Below, piece by piece: positions 33,905-43,857 of a stretch of DNA of 64,000 bases. The first letter of the stretch is position 1, and each line of letters begins with the position of its first letter. A program made the position numbers and the translations under genes. The notes beneath the pieces are model-generated. The model saw nothing but the letters and a program-made list of their open reading frames with translations, made no database searches and was not told the origin of the DNA. The stretch lies in assembly GCF_006542625.1 (NCBI RefSeq), contig NC_044388.1:43533235-43597234 (forward strand), read 5' to 3'. Origin of the DNA: Nomascus leucogenys (Eukaryota; Chordata; Mammalia; Primates; Hylobatidae).

Positions 33905-34213
33905 AACCTTCTCTTACATCCTTTTTTATTTAACTCCCCGTTTGTACAATCTGACCCTCTTCATGAAATGAGACACCAAGAGGCTGATTATCTCTTTCTC
34001 TCCTCTCTCTCTGCTTTAGGAGGCATCCTTTCTCTTTAAGCCCGACATCAAAGCAGTAGCTATGTCGTCCTCCAAGTTCTCTCTGATGCTGTTTTCAGGA
34101 AGGCCTCCTGGGTAGGGTGGAGCCGGGCCTAACTTATCGTGATGATTCCTGCTCTGGAGGGGCATCGCTGGGTCAGGGTACCCAGGCATGTAAGCCGTAG
34201 GCACTGGTGGTGG
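33905..34213 (-). CDS. Candidate terminal coding exon, gene unknown (partial)
   Basis: On the minus strand a good splice acceptor (CCTGCTGCCCTTCCCAG) ends at 34214. From 34213 a frame of 65 codons stays open to TAA at 34018-34016. An AATAAA signal lies at 33930-33925, about 85 bases past the stop, so a last exon would end near 33905. The peptide starts PPPVPTAYMPGYP, contains a second PPYPGG run and an acidic ENLEDDIATALMSG helix-like segment, and ends LKRKDAS. It is free of known repeats, unlike most open frames here. I do not recognise the protein, and no upstream exon was found in the window. A 65-codon frame can arise by chance, so this rests on the joint presence of acceptor, frame, stop and poly(A) signal. 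Confidence 0.3.
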
Positions 34214-35012
34214 CTGGGAAGGGCAGCAGGTTCCCTAGACATGGGACTCTCGGGGCTGAGATGGCTCAAGAACACTGTGGGGGGTCCTGTCTGAATGTGA
34301 GAGTCCAGAGTGTCACCAGAGCAGCCAGGTGTGGGCTGGAGTGCCGGGGCAATTGTGTTCATTCTTCATCGTGGGGCCTCTCATCCCACCCCAGGACAGG
34401 ATAAAAGAGTGTCATGTAAGTTTTGCAACTTGGCTGGATGATTTGCTCGCGGCATGTGGGCCACATTGTCCTGCCCCTCCTGGCAGATCTTTGGCTCTGG
34501 AAGTGGTGTGGCACTCACTCTCCCTCGCTGGCTCACTGCAGGTCTTCCCTCCTGGCAGCTCTGTTCTGGGGCCTGCCTGCCCAGGCCTGATTAATGCAGC
34601 CCAGTTTCCCCCAAAGATGCCTTGGAGGTGGGGGTAGGGGGGCGCTCAGTGAAGTCATTCTCACAGCCTAATTGACTGATCATTTTTATTTCTCTTTTGC
34701 CGTGGACTTCCTGTTTATTGCTCCTTCCAGCTTATGTGAAGCCATTTGCAGCCACATGATGTTTTAAGATTCTCTTTATTCAGGGATAGTCAAGAGACAA
34801 AACTGGAGTCTGCTTGGAAACACAAAAGAGGCAATAGTTCCAGAGCATTCAGGCTCTGATTCGCCTGTTGCGGGGGTGGCTGCCGACTGCTTTGCCCTGC
34901 GATGTGATGATTGCCAGTTATTAAGCCTGTCTGGTGGAGGGGGGAAGCCAAGTGAAGAAAACAACAATAAAAGGAAATAAATGGTTCTGAGGGACTGAGA
35001 ACCGTGGCAGAC

Positions 35013-35018
<6 letters not shown>
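34214..35018. other. Repeat-free non-coding stretch
   Basis: About 800 bases with no named repeat. Overlapping frames on both strands are short. If the neighbouring candidate exon is real, this would be its upstream intron. Confidence 0.4.

Positions 35019-35061
<43 letters not shown>
35019..35061. repeat. (CA)n microsatellite, about 21 units
   Basis: Pure AC dinucleotides of about 43 bases; likely polymorphic. Confidence 0.97.
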
Positions 35062-35062
<1 letters not shown>

Positions 35063-35311
35063 AAAATAAAATAAAACAAAAAAGCCCCTGCACTCTGTTT
35101 AGAGTTTGTAGCCAGGAGGATAAACACCAATTAATTTGCAAATGATTACCATTTGGAGATGATAAAAAAATTAAATATCACTGGAAGAAAAGTTTACACA
35201 GAAATCGCAAGATCTTGTGCTGGGAACATTTGTGAATCCCTCCCAAGCTGCCTCCTGGACAACAGTTCACGGCTAGACTCCACGGCATCTATTCCATGGC
35301 TGGTTTGGTTT

Positions 35312-35546
35312 AGCGGCTCTCAAACCAGGCCAATGTTGTTACCTTCTCCCTCTACCTCCCCCAAACATTTGGCAATGTTTGTAGACATTTTCTGTTGTCA
35401 CAGCTGAGACGGGGAGTGAGGACTGCTAGCAATTTGGTGTAGAGGCCGGGGATTCTGGACAGCCCCTCACAATGCACAGGACAGCCCCCAACAGCAACAA
35501 AAATTTCCAGCCCAAAATGTCAGGAGTGCCCAAATTGAGCAAGACT
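35312..35546 (+). mobile_element. MER20 DNA transposon (hAT-Charlie type)
   Basis: GCGGCTCTCAAACC at the 5' end, CATTTGGCAATGTTTGTAGACATTTTCTGTTGTCACAGCTG, TAGAGGCCGGGGATTCTGGACA, AATGCACAGGACAGCCCCC, CCCAAAATGTCAGGAGTGCC and a final TTGAGCAAGACTG match MER20 in order. It is a non-autonomous element without coding capacity. MER20 copies are known to have been used as regulatory elements in placental mammals; nothing here shows that for this copy. Confidence 0.92.
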
Positions 35547-35752
35547 GGTAGGAAGGTATCCAAGGGCAGAAAGGAACACACAGAGTTGAACTGGGCTCGA
35601 GTTCTAGCTTTCTCCGTGGAAGAAGTCAGGGTAAAAGCAGGAGGTCCACCCAGGAAGTTCCAGACTTCCTGGAAACACACCAGGCCAGTAAGGTCTATGG
35701 ACCTGTATTCTTGTCTTGGTATAATCAGAATGTCTCCAGGGTCTTCTAAAAT

Positions 35753-36085
35753 CTAGGTGAAGTTGGCTGGGTGCACTGGCTCACGCCTGTAATCCCAGCA
35801 CTTTGGGAGGCTGAGCCAGGCAGATCACAAGGTCAGGAGATTGAGACCATCCTGGCTAATATGGTGAAACCCCGTCTCTACTAAAAATACAAAAAATTAG
35901 CTGGGCATGGTGGCAGGCACCTGTAGTCCCAGCTACTTGGGAGGCTGAGGCAGGAGAATCGCTTGAACCCGGGAGGCGGAGGTTGCAGTGAGCCGAGATC
36001 GTGCCACAGCACTCCAGCCTGGGCGACAGAGTGAGATTCTGTCTCAAAAAAAAAAACAAAACAAACAAACAAAAACTAGGTGAAG
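35753..36085 (+). mobile_element. Alu SINE, S-like, 10-bp TSD
   Basis: The Alu starts at 35765. CTAGGTGAAG at 35753-35762 and 36076-36085 is the target duplication. The tail is A11 followed by CAAAA/CAAA units. Confidence 0.96.
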
Positions 36086-36254
36086 ACGTGGACACCCATC
36101 ACTAACCGGCTAGTGGTCCAAATGTGTCCATTGTCCATGTGTGTGCAGCCATTGCCCTCTAGGGGCAGAATTGTGTGCAGCCTCTCACTATGGGTGTGTA
36201 TTTGGAGGCTGCACCATAAACCCTCAAGGCTCCTTCTTCACTTAGGGGTCTAGG

Positions 36255-36430
36255 GGAAAGAGTCCTAATTGTATGGTTAGCTTTAGCTCTACCATTTGCT
36301 CACAGTGACAAACCTCGTAACTTCTCTGAGCCCCAGGCATGACCTTTGTTCTTCACAGGTCATGGGAATCTCACGAAAGCATGGATGAGGAGACACTGTG
36401 TGTTAAACCACCACACAAATAAACGTCCAT
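36255..36430 (+). mobile_element. MIR SINE, degraded
   Basis: TTTAGCTCTACCATTTGCTCACAGTGACAAACCTCGTAACTTCTCTGAGCCCCAG keeps MIR order in sense direction. Confidence 0.5.
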
Positions 36431-36529
36431 TGCTGAGGCACCTCTGGAATCTGATGGTCAGAGATGTCCAATCATTAACAAATGGGCATTGAGGGCTTAT
36501 GCATATGATGAGGTCCATGGTGGGTAGAG

Positions 36530-36705
36530 AAAGATGTGATTTCAGATGGTGTAAATTGCTATGAAAAGATCATATGGGACAAGGGGACACAGAATGGTTG
36601 GGGTGGGGCAGTATGGATGCCACATCGGTTATTCAGGGTGGTCAGAGAAGGCCTTTCTATAAGGAGGTACCCAGGAGGCATGAAAGAAGGAACTACCCTT
36701 GGAAC
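36530..36705 (-). mobile_element. L2 LINE fragment, antisense
   Basis: GATTTCAGATGGTGTAAATTGCTATGAAAAGA and GGGTGGTCAGAGAAGGCCTTTCTATAAGGAGG match the reverse complement of the L2 3' region. Confidence 0.65.
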
Positions 36706-36779
36706 AGGGCAATAGGGGCCCCTGTCCTGGGCCTGGGGATTTAGAGGACCCCAACCACTCTGATTATTTAACACGGTTC

Positions 36780-37190
36780 AGACTCCAGGGAAACGCCTCT
36801 CCACCACCTTGTCCTAATGCCGTCAAGGTTGTGGGTGGTGCTGGAAAGAATTCATGTGGCGAAAGTGCTTAGGTGAGAGAAAGGACAAATTAACTAACTT
36901 GTTCAAACCTTTCTCAAAACAGCATCAGAGCACTAGATTATTGCATAAAGAAGAATTGTTTCCCAGAGGTCTGAGCATCTATCTTTTTCTTCTCTTTCTT
37001 TGTGTTCTGGAGATGCTTATGGATTAAAGAGGTATTTGGGACGTTTGCACATGATGGATGGGGAACATTTGCAATGTCAAGTAATTCACATTTCTCTTAA
37101 ATGTGTATATATGTTGGTTTAGATGTAAGATGCTCAAAGCATACCAATTCTTTACCTTGACAGCACTGAACACCAAAATTGAGACACGTT
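36780..37190. other. Non-coding stretch, nothing recognised
   Basis: No supported feature. Confidence 0.35.
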
Positions 37191-37490
37191 TTCTCTTTTG
37201 TTTGTTTTGAGAGAGGGTCTTCTTATGTTGCCCATGCTGGAGTGCAATGGCACAATCATGACTCACTGCAGCCTTGACCTCCTGGGCTCAAGTAATCCTC
37301 CCGCCTCAGCCTCCCCAGTAGCTGGGACCACAGGCATGCACCACCACACCTAGTTACTTTTTAATTTTTTTGTGGAGACAGAGTCTCACTATGTTGCCCA
37401 GGCTGGTCTCAAACTTTTGGGCTCAAGTGATCCTCCTGCCTCAGCTTCCCAAAGTGCTAGGATTACAGGCATGAGCCACTGTGCCCTGCC
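37191..37490 (-). mobile_element. Alu SINE, J-like, reversed
   Basis: Decayed tail TTTTCTCTTTTGTTTGTTTT, both arms, ending GAGCCACTGTGCCCTGCC. Confidence 0.93.
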
Positions 37491-37493
37491 AAC

Positions 37494-37800
37494 TTTTTTT
37501 TTTTTTTTTTTTTTTTTTGAGACAGGGTCTCACTCTGTTCCTAGGCTGGAGTGCAGTGGCATGATCGCAGCTTATTGCAGACTTGATCTCCTGGGCTCAA
37601 GTGATCCTCCCACTCAGCCTCCCTAGTAGCTGGGACTACAAGTGTGCACCACCACACTCAGCTAATTTTTTTTAATTTTTGTAGAGACGGGGTCTCACTA
37701 TGTTGCCCAGGGTAGTCTTGAACTCCTGGACTCAAGTGATCCTCCTTCCTCTGCCTCTCAAAGTGGTGGGATTACAGGTGTGAGTCACCATGCTTAGCCT
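37494..37800 (-). mobile_element. Alu SINE, J-like, reversed, next to another Alu
   Basis: T25 tail begins three bases after the previous Alu ends. Both arms are present. The two elements form a head-to-tail pair in the same orientation. Confidence 0.93.
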
Positions 37801-38099
37801 GAGAATTTTTTTAAAAAATAAGAATATCTAATATAGTTTAGCTAGATTTTCCAAAAGAATTTTTCAGCTTTATTTAAATAATTGTAATTTAAAGTTTTCA
37901 TATGCACTAATTAGAACACATAATTGTTTAATTATAAATAATTTTGAATACCTGAGAAAAATAACTTTTTTGAAATGATATATGAAAACCATTTTAATTT
38001 TCAAATATTTACTTTCAGTTATATTTTAATGATAATATATTTAAATTTTTTACACTTTGAGGACAATAACATTTTAAAAAATATTTTATATCATTCATC
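37801..38099. other. Very AT-rich non-coding stretch
   Basis: Long A/T runs and ATAATAT motifs, no recognised family. Confidence 0.4.
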
Positions 38100-38180
38100 T
38101 CAATATAACACATTTGAAATGTGTTATATTGAACACATTTGAAATGTGTATATTGAAAACATTTGAAAATGATTATATTA
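38100..38180. repeat. Palindromic tandem repeat, 24-25 bp unit
   Basis: A perfect 33-base palindrome occupies 38100-38132: arms TCAATATAACACATTT and its reverse complement around a central G at 38116. A second, 17-base palindrome follows at 38133-38149 (ACACATTT, G, AAATGTGT), then a degenerate third copy. The unit repeats every 24-25 bases. Confidence 0.92.
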
Positions 38181-38579
38181 GTGATTACATTGAAATGAAA
38201 CAAAAATCTGTGGAATAAATATATAAGTCATAGGTAATATATATGTCTCTATTTTATTACTCATTCGAATATCACCAACCAGTCAATAGAACAGTTAAAT
38301 ATGCACAGTAATGCATTTAATTTTCTTTTGTATTTTGCTAACTCGTAGTCATCAAAACCATGTGTTTACACATATTTTTCAATTTTGTCATTATGAAGGC
38401 ATTTGACAAGGTAAGAGGCTAGAACATGTTTTATGTGATAGGTTTTAGAGTGATCTATAACTTTTAAATACTTGGAGATATGGTTTATGGGTTTCCATTC
38501 CCGCCCTTGTTCCTGGACTCCACTAGTGTTAGAGGTTGGGGTATGTATGAAGATCTGGAGAAAGAGGTAATAACACATT

Positions 38580-39060
38580 CTAAGCCCTGAAAGAGCAAAA
38601 TGCTTGGCCTGTGTGAGGGACAGAAAAGCCAGAGTGCCTGGGCCTCGGACAGAGGTTGAGAGGTAGGCAGGGGCTGTGCCAATGTGGTAAGGAGTTTGGA
38701 TCTCGCTGGACTAGCAGTGGAAACTGACTGGAGGATTTTCAACGGGAGATGATGGTCCTGACTGCTCTCTAGAGAATGGTCTTAGGGGAACAAGAGTAGA
38801 GGCAAGAGAATAAGAGAGGGGGCTGTTGCATTTGCTCTGACATGATGACATGACTTTCACCTGAGTTTTAGCAGTGGCGGTGATGATATGCGGGCAGGTA
38901 GGGGACATATTTGAAGGAAGAGAGGATTGAATTTGCTGACGGACTGCGTGTTAGAGGCGGGGAAAGGAGAGAATGATTTCCAGGTCTTCGGTGTGTGCAA
39001 CGGAGTGGATGGTGGAGGGATCCCTAGAAAGAGAAGTGGGGAAGTACAGAATACCTTGTA
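38580..39060 (-). mobile_element. L2 LINE relic, antisense
   Basis: AGAGGTAGGCAGGGGCTGTGCCAATGTGGTAAGGAGTTTGGA, GGAGGATTTTCAACGGGAGATGATG and GAATTTGCTGACGGACTGCG, then ATTTCCAGGTCTTCGGTGTGTGCAACGGAGTGGATGG, follow antisense L2 from its 3' region into ORF2. Confidence 0.72.
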
Positions 39061-39180
39061 TTTGGAATGGAAGTCCTGCTTTTGTAGAAGTACATGTGTT
39101 ACTGATAATGGCTAGAGGAGAAACTAACAAGGTAGGATCAATTTCACTTAAGTATCTTCCTGTCTCCCTATCAACAGTCT
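38985..39180 (+). repeat. Local direct duplication, copy A
   Basis: Matches 41410-41626. By eye there are about 18 substitutions and one indel in about 176 aligned bases (about 89% identity). The shared segment covers the end of an L2 relic plus following unrelated sequence, so it is a duplication and not two copies of a repeat. The same frame is open in both copies. Confidence 0.9.
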
Positions 39181-39599
39181 GCAGCGTCACTGGGGCTGAT
39201 TACCCAGGTGCCACTAAGAGCCTGTCTCATCCCAGTTGCCTGTCAACAATCCCTGCAAGGTTTTGATGGGATAACTGAAGTATTACTTGCTAAATCCTTT
39301 CTAGCTTGAAATCCTAGGATTTTAAGGTAATGAAATGGGACCCAGAAAAATTTGAATTTTAAGAGAGGACTTTCTGAAGACAAAAAAGGAATCAAACTGC
39401 AAAGGTAAGAGGGTTTGCAGGACAATCTGCCAATTGACCACCACCCTGGCCACAGTATTGTTGTCCACAGTCCTTGTCTTGGTGCACACTTCAGTGCACA
39501 TTCACGTACATGGCCTATTTTTAAAACTAGCAAGTTAGCTTAGATGTCATCATGCATTCTGTGAACTCATAGCTCAATGCACTCAAAATAAAATAACAG

Positions 39600-39768
39600 A
39601 ATATCAGAACAAGAAAGAAGTTGTTCAGCGGCTCTGATTCTTTGTTGCCCTGATAAGGGAAGTGAGGGTTCTGACATGTGACCCTCGATGATCACACAGC
39701 TGGCTGGTGATAGACGTGGGCTGGATCCCAGGCTTTGAGACTTTCTGCCTGGTGTGCTTCCCACAAAC
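39600..39768 (-). mobile_element. MIR-type SINE, degraded
   Basis: GATAAGGGAAGTGAGGG..TGACCCTCGATGATCACACAGCTGGCTGGTGATAGACGTGGGCTGGATCCCAGG keeps the antisense MIR order. Confidence 0.5.
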
Positions 39769-39949
39769 ACAGCCTCTGCCCCAGGGATGAGTAATAGGTT
39801 GTGCAGGCCGAGGATCTGATGTTAAAATAAGTCTCAGATTTCTTCTTGCAACGGCTGCAGATTTATGTCATTTTCTGCAATGTAGAATATGGTCATATTC
39901 CCAGGAGCTCAGAGCTCTTTCATAAATATAATAATATTGATCTCCACCA

Positions 39950-40430
39950 TCATTCATGTAATCAACCAACATTGATTGAGCACCTCCTTTGTGGACAAGG
40001 CCAGTGATGCTGAAGACGTAAAGAACAGGGTGTGACCCCAAGGAGCTCCCACTACCTGTTTGTGGTGGGCAGGGTGGAGACGCTGACACTGATGACCCCA
40101 ACACAGTGTGTGTGGTGCTGTGATGGAAGTGTGCATAGGATCCTACGGGATGGCCCAGCACTGACAGAAAGGAAGGGTAGGGAAGGCATCTGGAGCCGTT
40201 GAGCCCTGGGCTCTGCAGAAGGACTAACAGGAATTAAACAGGAGAGAAGGAGCGGTTCTAGGACAAGGGAATAGCATGTGCAAAGGCAAAGAAGGCAGCA
40301 GAGTTGGACACATTTGAAGAACTGCAAGAACTTGGATCTGCCTGGAGCATGGAGGGGGAGGAAGAAAAAAACCATAAAAGGGATGGCGAAGTGGGTGGGG
40401 CCAGGAGTTGTGATCTCCATTATACTGGTG
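39950..40430 (-). mobile_element. L2 LINE 3' fragment, antisense
   Basis: AACATTGATTGAGCACCTCCTTTGTGGACAAGGCCAGTGATGCTGAAGACG, CAAGGAGCTCCCACTA, AATAGCATGTGCAAAGGCAAAGAAGGC and GAACTGCAAGAACTTGG follow antisense L2 from its 3' end. Confidence 0.78.
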
Positions 40431-40716
40431 GTACATCTAAAGCAGACATCAAATTGACAGCAGGGTGAGTTTCCCAGGCCTTCATGCTATTTACTCCAGA
40501 GAGTCAAGAATTGCCCAGGTGAGAGCTGCATTCAAATTGCACCTTCTGCCTCCATCAGCCATCCCTCCCCAAGGGCAGAAGTTTTAAACAGGTGAAATCT
40601 TCAGAGTGAAAATCAAGGATGTGATTAAAAGTTTAGGGATGGTGGAAAAGACAGCTATGGACTGAGTCTACGAATGGGTTTTTCCTCTTCCCTTTAGCAG
40701 CACCTGCTGTAAGCCT

Positions 40717-40758
40717 CCTCCTCCTACTCTTCCTCCTCCTCCTCCTCCTTCTTCTTTT
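40717..40758. repeat. (CCT)n microsatellite
   Basis: CTCCTCCTCCTA..TTCCTCCTCCTCCTCCTCC then TTCTTC, continuing into the T tail of the next Alu. Confidence 0.9.
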
Positions 40759-41102
40759 TTGAGACAGGGTCTCAGTCTATATCCCAGGCTGGAGTGCAGT
40801 GCCACAATCATGACTCAGTGCAGCCTTGACCTCCTGGGCTCAAGCAATGCTCCCACCTCAGCCTCTGAGTAGCTGGGACTATAGGCGCCCGCCACCACAC
40901 CCAGCTAATTTTTAATATTTTTTTTTGTAGAAAGGAGTCTCACTATGTTGCCAAAGCTGGTCTGGAACTTCCAGCCTCAAGAAATCCTCCTGGCTAATTT
41001 TTTTAAATTTTTTGTAGAGACAAGGTCTCCTCGTGTTGTCCAGGCTGGTCTCAAGCTCCTGAGCTCAAGTGATCCTCTCGTCTTGGCCTCCCAAAGCGCT
41101 GA
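40759..41102 (-). mobile_element. Alu SINE, J-like, with duplicated inner segment
   Basis: Reversed Alu whose linker plus part of the 5' arm occurs twice: GCTAATTTTTAATATT..GAAATCCTCCTGG and then GGCTAATTTTTTTAAATT..GCCTCCCAAAGCGCTGAG. It ends early, lacking the outermost 5' bases. It may be an internal duplication or two overlapping Alu fragments. Confidence 0.85.
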
Positions 41103-41184
41103 GTAATTTGCAGAGCCCAAGACAATCCCTGAGTCTGCCCGGGGATGGCACAGGCTCACCAGGAGACAATAAGCTTATTAATCA

Positions 41185-41250
41185 CAGAGTATCTGGCACA
41201 TATTAAGTAGGTGCTTAATATGTGTGTATCAAATGAATGAATGATGTGAC
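41185..41250 (+). mobile_element. L2/MIR 3' end
   Basis: AGAGTATCTGGCACATATTAAGTAGGTGCTTAATATGTGTGTATCAAATGAATGAATG is the shared L2 3' end. Confidence 0.55.
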
Positions 41251-41409
41251 TGTATCAACAGAGATTCTTTGTTTTCCCCCCTGGGATTTCTCTGATTTGC
41301 CAGGACCCCAAGTCTGATTGGCTTGGGTAGGAGAAAGAAGAGTCCTTGGGGGCCGCCCAGGTGCTTCAGGCAAGGTGTCTCTTTTCACCCTTATAACACC
41401 CTTTACACC

Positions 41410-41626
41410 CTTCCGGTGTGTGCAACCGAGTGGATGGTGGAGGGAACCCTAAAGAGCGAAATGGAGAAGTACATAATATCTTGTATTTGGAACGGAAGTC
41501 CTCCTTTTGTAGAAGTATGTGTGTTATTGATAATGGCTAGGGGAGAAACTAACAAGATAGGATCAATTTCACTAAAGTGTCTTCCTCCCTCCCTTCTTTC
41601 CTCCCTCCTCCCTCCGTTTACAGTCT
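41410..41626 (+). repeat. Local direct duplication, copy B
   Basis: Counterpart of 38985-39180, about 2.43 kb away in the same orientation. It differs by scattered substitutions and by an expanded pyrimidine run (CTTCCTCCCTCCCTTC..) just before the shared CAGTCT end. Confidence 0.9.
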
Positions 41627-41944
41627 AGTAGTTCAGATTTACAATCTCTTATCCTACAGCCAGGTGTGCTTCGGGATTCTGGATTTTCTCAGGTTTTAGG
41701 ACGGTAACACAACCCAATATACCTTTTATTATATCAAACCCCCAGTGGGCTAGGGGAGCACCTTGTAATCAAACATATAAACCCTTTCTGCAGTGAAATG
41801 TAAGAATATTCACGCTAAGTAGGATAATACATAACTTCAGGTCAGTTGAGGTCAGGTTTTGCTGCCCCACGAGTTAAGAAATGCTTGTGGTTTCCAGAGT
41901 GGGGAAGTTTGGAAATGTGGATAAGGGATCGTGGACCTACGAAA

Positions 41945-42075
41945 CCATCACTTTTTGGGTGAGGTAACTGAGATTCAAAGAGGTGAAGTAATGTGCCCAA
42001 GGTCACTCTACTGGGCGGAGGAGTCCAGGTTAGGATACCATGGTGTTGGGTTCCAAGATCCATGCGCTCTCTACT
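41945..42075 (-). mobile_element. MIR SINE, reversed
   Basis: GTGAGGTAACTGAGATTCAAAGAGGTGAAGTAATGTGCCCAAGGTCACTCTACTGGGCGGAGGAGTCCAGG is antisense MIR. Confidence 0.75.
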
Positions 42076-42416
42076 GCATAATTCTGGCCTGCTTCCTGCT
42101 GCCCGGTACAAAAGGGAGTAAATGGCAGTCCCTCCGGTGCTCAGCGGCAATGGCAATCAGATCAAGTTTGCAAAGAAAGAGTTTTCTTTCTGGAACAGCA
42201 ATGCCTCCACCTACTGGACATATATGAGAATGACACCTGACTCCCCCAAAAAACGGAGTTTATTGTCCTGGTAATGGACTCTTAGGGGAGGGCAACTAAA
42301 TTGTCTTTCTGCGACTCTGCAAATGACATTTCAGGAGCCAGGAAGTGGTTACTAAATTGCTGTTACATAACTATACTTCAAATAATAACAACAACAAAAC
42401 AACAATACTAACGTTG

Positions 42417-42647
42417 GAACCGCCAATGAGATTTGTCTGCTTGCTTGCTTTCTCTACTGGACTCGGCTCCTGCACCTTGAAATGTACCGGGAATAAAGTA
42501 AGAGGTTGGGACGGGCGCGGTGGCTTATGCCTGTAATCCCAGCACTTTGGGAGGCCAAGGCTGGAGGCTCGCTTGAGAGCAGCAGTTCAAGACCAGCTGG
42601 GGCAATATAGGGAGACCCCCGTCTCTACAAAAATAATTTTTTAAAAA
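42417..42647 (+). repeat. Local direct duplication carrying an Alu arm, copy 1
   Basis: GAACCGCC..GAGATTTGT, CTTTCTCTACTGGACTC, CCTGCACCTTG, ATGTACC then GGAATAAAGTAAGAG leads into an Alu left arm (42509-42647). All of this recurs at 42892-43111 (offset 475). In this copy the Alu stops at the A-rich linker and unrelated sequence follows. Confidence 0.93.
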
Positions 42648-42891
42648 TTTTCTTTTTAAAATTTTCTCTTTCAACCAATTGCCAGAAATTCTATTGTTAA
42701 AGTGCCAATTTTACCATTCTCAGCATCTCCAGAACATCCATTCTCAAACATGGCACTCTCCAAACCTTTCAGGAGCTCCTTATTGACTACAGACACCTGC
42801 TGCTCCAGCAGATTTGCCACGTTGTATACCTCTGCCCTTGATGGGCCCTTATCATACCGCTATATCCTATTATAGTGCCCAGAACCGCCTA
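42648..42891. other. Spacer between the duplicated blocks
   Basis: About 244 bases, T-rich at first, with no recognised feature. It replaces the position of the Alu right arm of copy 1. Confidence 0.4.
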
Positions 42892-43111
42892 GGAGATTTG
42901 TTTGGTTGGTTGCTTTCTCTACTGGACTCTTAGGTCCTGCACCTTGCAATGTACCTGGAATAAAGTAAGAGTTTGGGTTGGCCACTGTGGCTCATGCCTG
43001 TAGTCTCAGCACTTTGGGAGGTCAAGGCCGGCAGATCGCTTGAGCCCAGTTCAAGACCAGCTTGGGCAACATAGGGAGAACCCCGTCTCTACAAAAATAA
43101 TTTTTTAAAAA
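42892..43111 (+). repeat. Local direct duplication carrying an Alu arm, copy 2
   Basis: Second copy of the block at 42417. Here the Alu (starting 42976) continues into a full right arm to about 43285. Because both copies carry the Alu at the same place, the Alu insertion came first. Confidence 0.93.
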
Positions 43112-43285
43112 ATTAGCTGGGCATAGTGGCATGCACGTCTGGTCCCAGCTACTCTGAAGGCTGAGGCAGGAGGATTATTTGAGCCCAGGAGGCCAAGGCT
43201 GCCATAAGCCATGCTCCCATCGCTGCCTTCCAACTTGGGTGACAGGGCAAGATCCTGTCTCAAAAAACAAAAGACAAAACAAAAC
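42976..43285 (+). mobile_element. Alu SINE, J-like
   Basis: Two arms with an A-rich linker AAAAATAATTTTTTAAAAAA, ending CCTGTCTCAAAAAACAAAAG. The left arm overlaps duplication copy 2. Confidence 0.93.
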
Positions 43286-43651
43286 AGAAAACCAGAAACC
43301 AAACAATAAAGAGTTTAGTCATTTTTGAGAAAGGAAAAATGAGAGTGAATTTATTTCATAAAATTAAAAAAATAAAATTTTTTTACATTAATTAAATGCA
43401 AATATAGTCATCATTGCCTTCTAAATTTCAGTGTGATTACACATTTAAAATCCTTTCTTGAATATGTATTTTGGTAGAAGGCAGGATGAAGAGAACTCGG
43501 GGATACACATGTTGCCAGAGAAGGGAGATCTTCAATAAATGTGATAATCACAATATACAGGACGCTGTGTTCATATAAGAGATGGTTCTTTCCTTCAATC
43601 TCCCACATCATCTCTTCTTCAGACAGTGCCTTGAATTTCCCAAAAATACCT

Positions 43652-43749
43652 CTTTCTTTCCTTCCTTCTTTTCTTTTCTTTTCTTTTCTCTTCTTTTCTC
43701 TTCTCTTTTTTTGAGACTGAGTCTTGCTCTGTCGCCTGGGCTGGAGTGC
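43652..43749 (-). mobile_element. 5'-truncated Alu, 3' end only, TTTTC-rich tail
   Basis: A pyrimidine tail (TTTCC, TTTTC units) then GAGACTGAGTCTTGCTCTGTCGCC..GGAGTGC. Only about 40 bases of body remain before unrelated sequence. Confidence 0.88.
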
Positions 43750-43857
43750 CCTTAGAATGAATTAGCCAAGGAAACAAAAAAGTATACACGGAATGTGACA
43801 CTTTGGAAGTTGGAGTGGTTACAAGAGAAGTGGATAGTTATTTTTTCAGGTACGTGT

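Noticed and set aside
37494..37518. T25 run, considered as an unusual homopolymer
   Set aside because: It is simply the reversed A tail of the Alu that follows.
41323..41628. 101-codon plus-strand frame over duplication copy B
   Set aside because: Kept as part of a duplication finding but not called a gene: half of it is decayed LINE sequence and there is no initiation or splice context.
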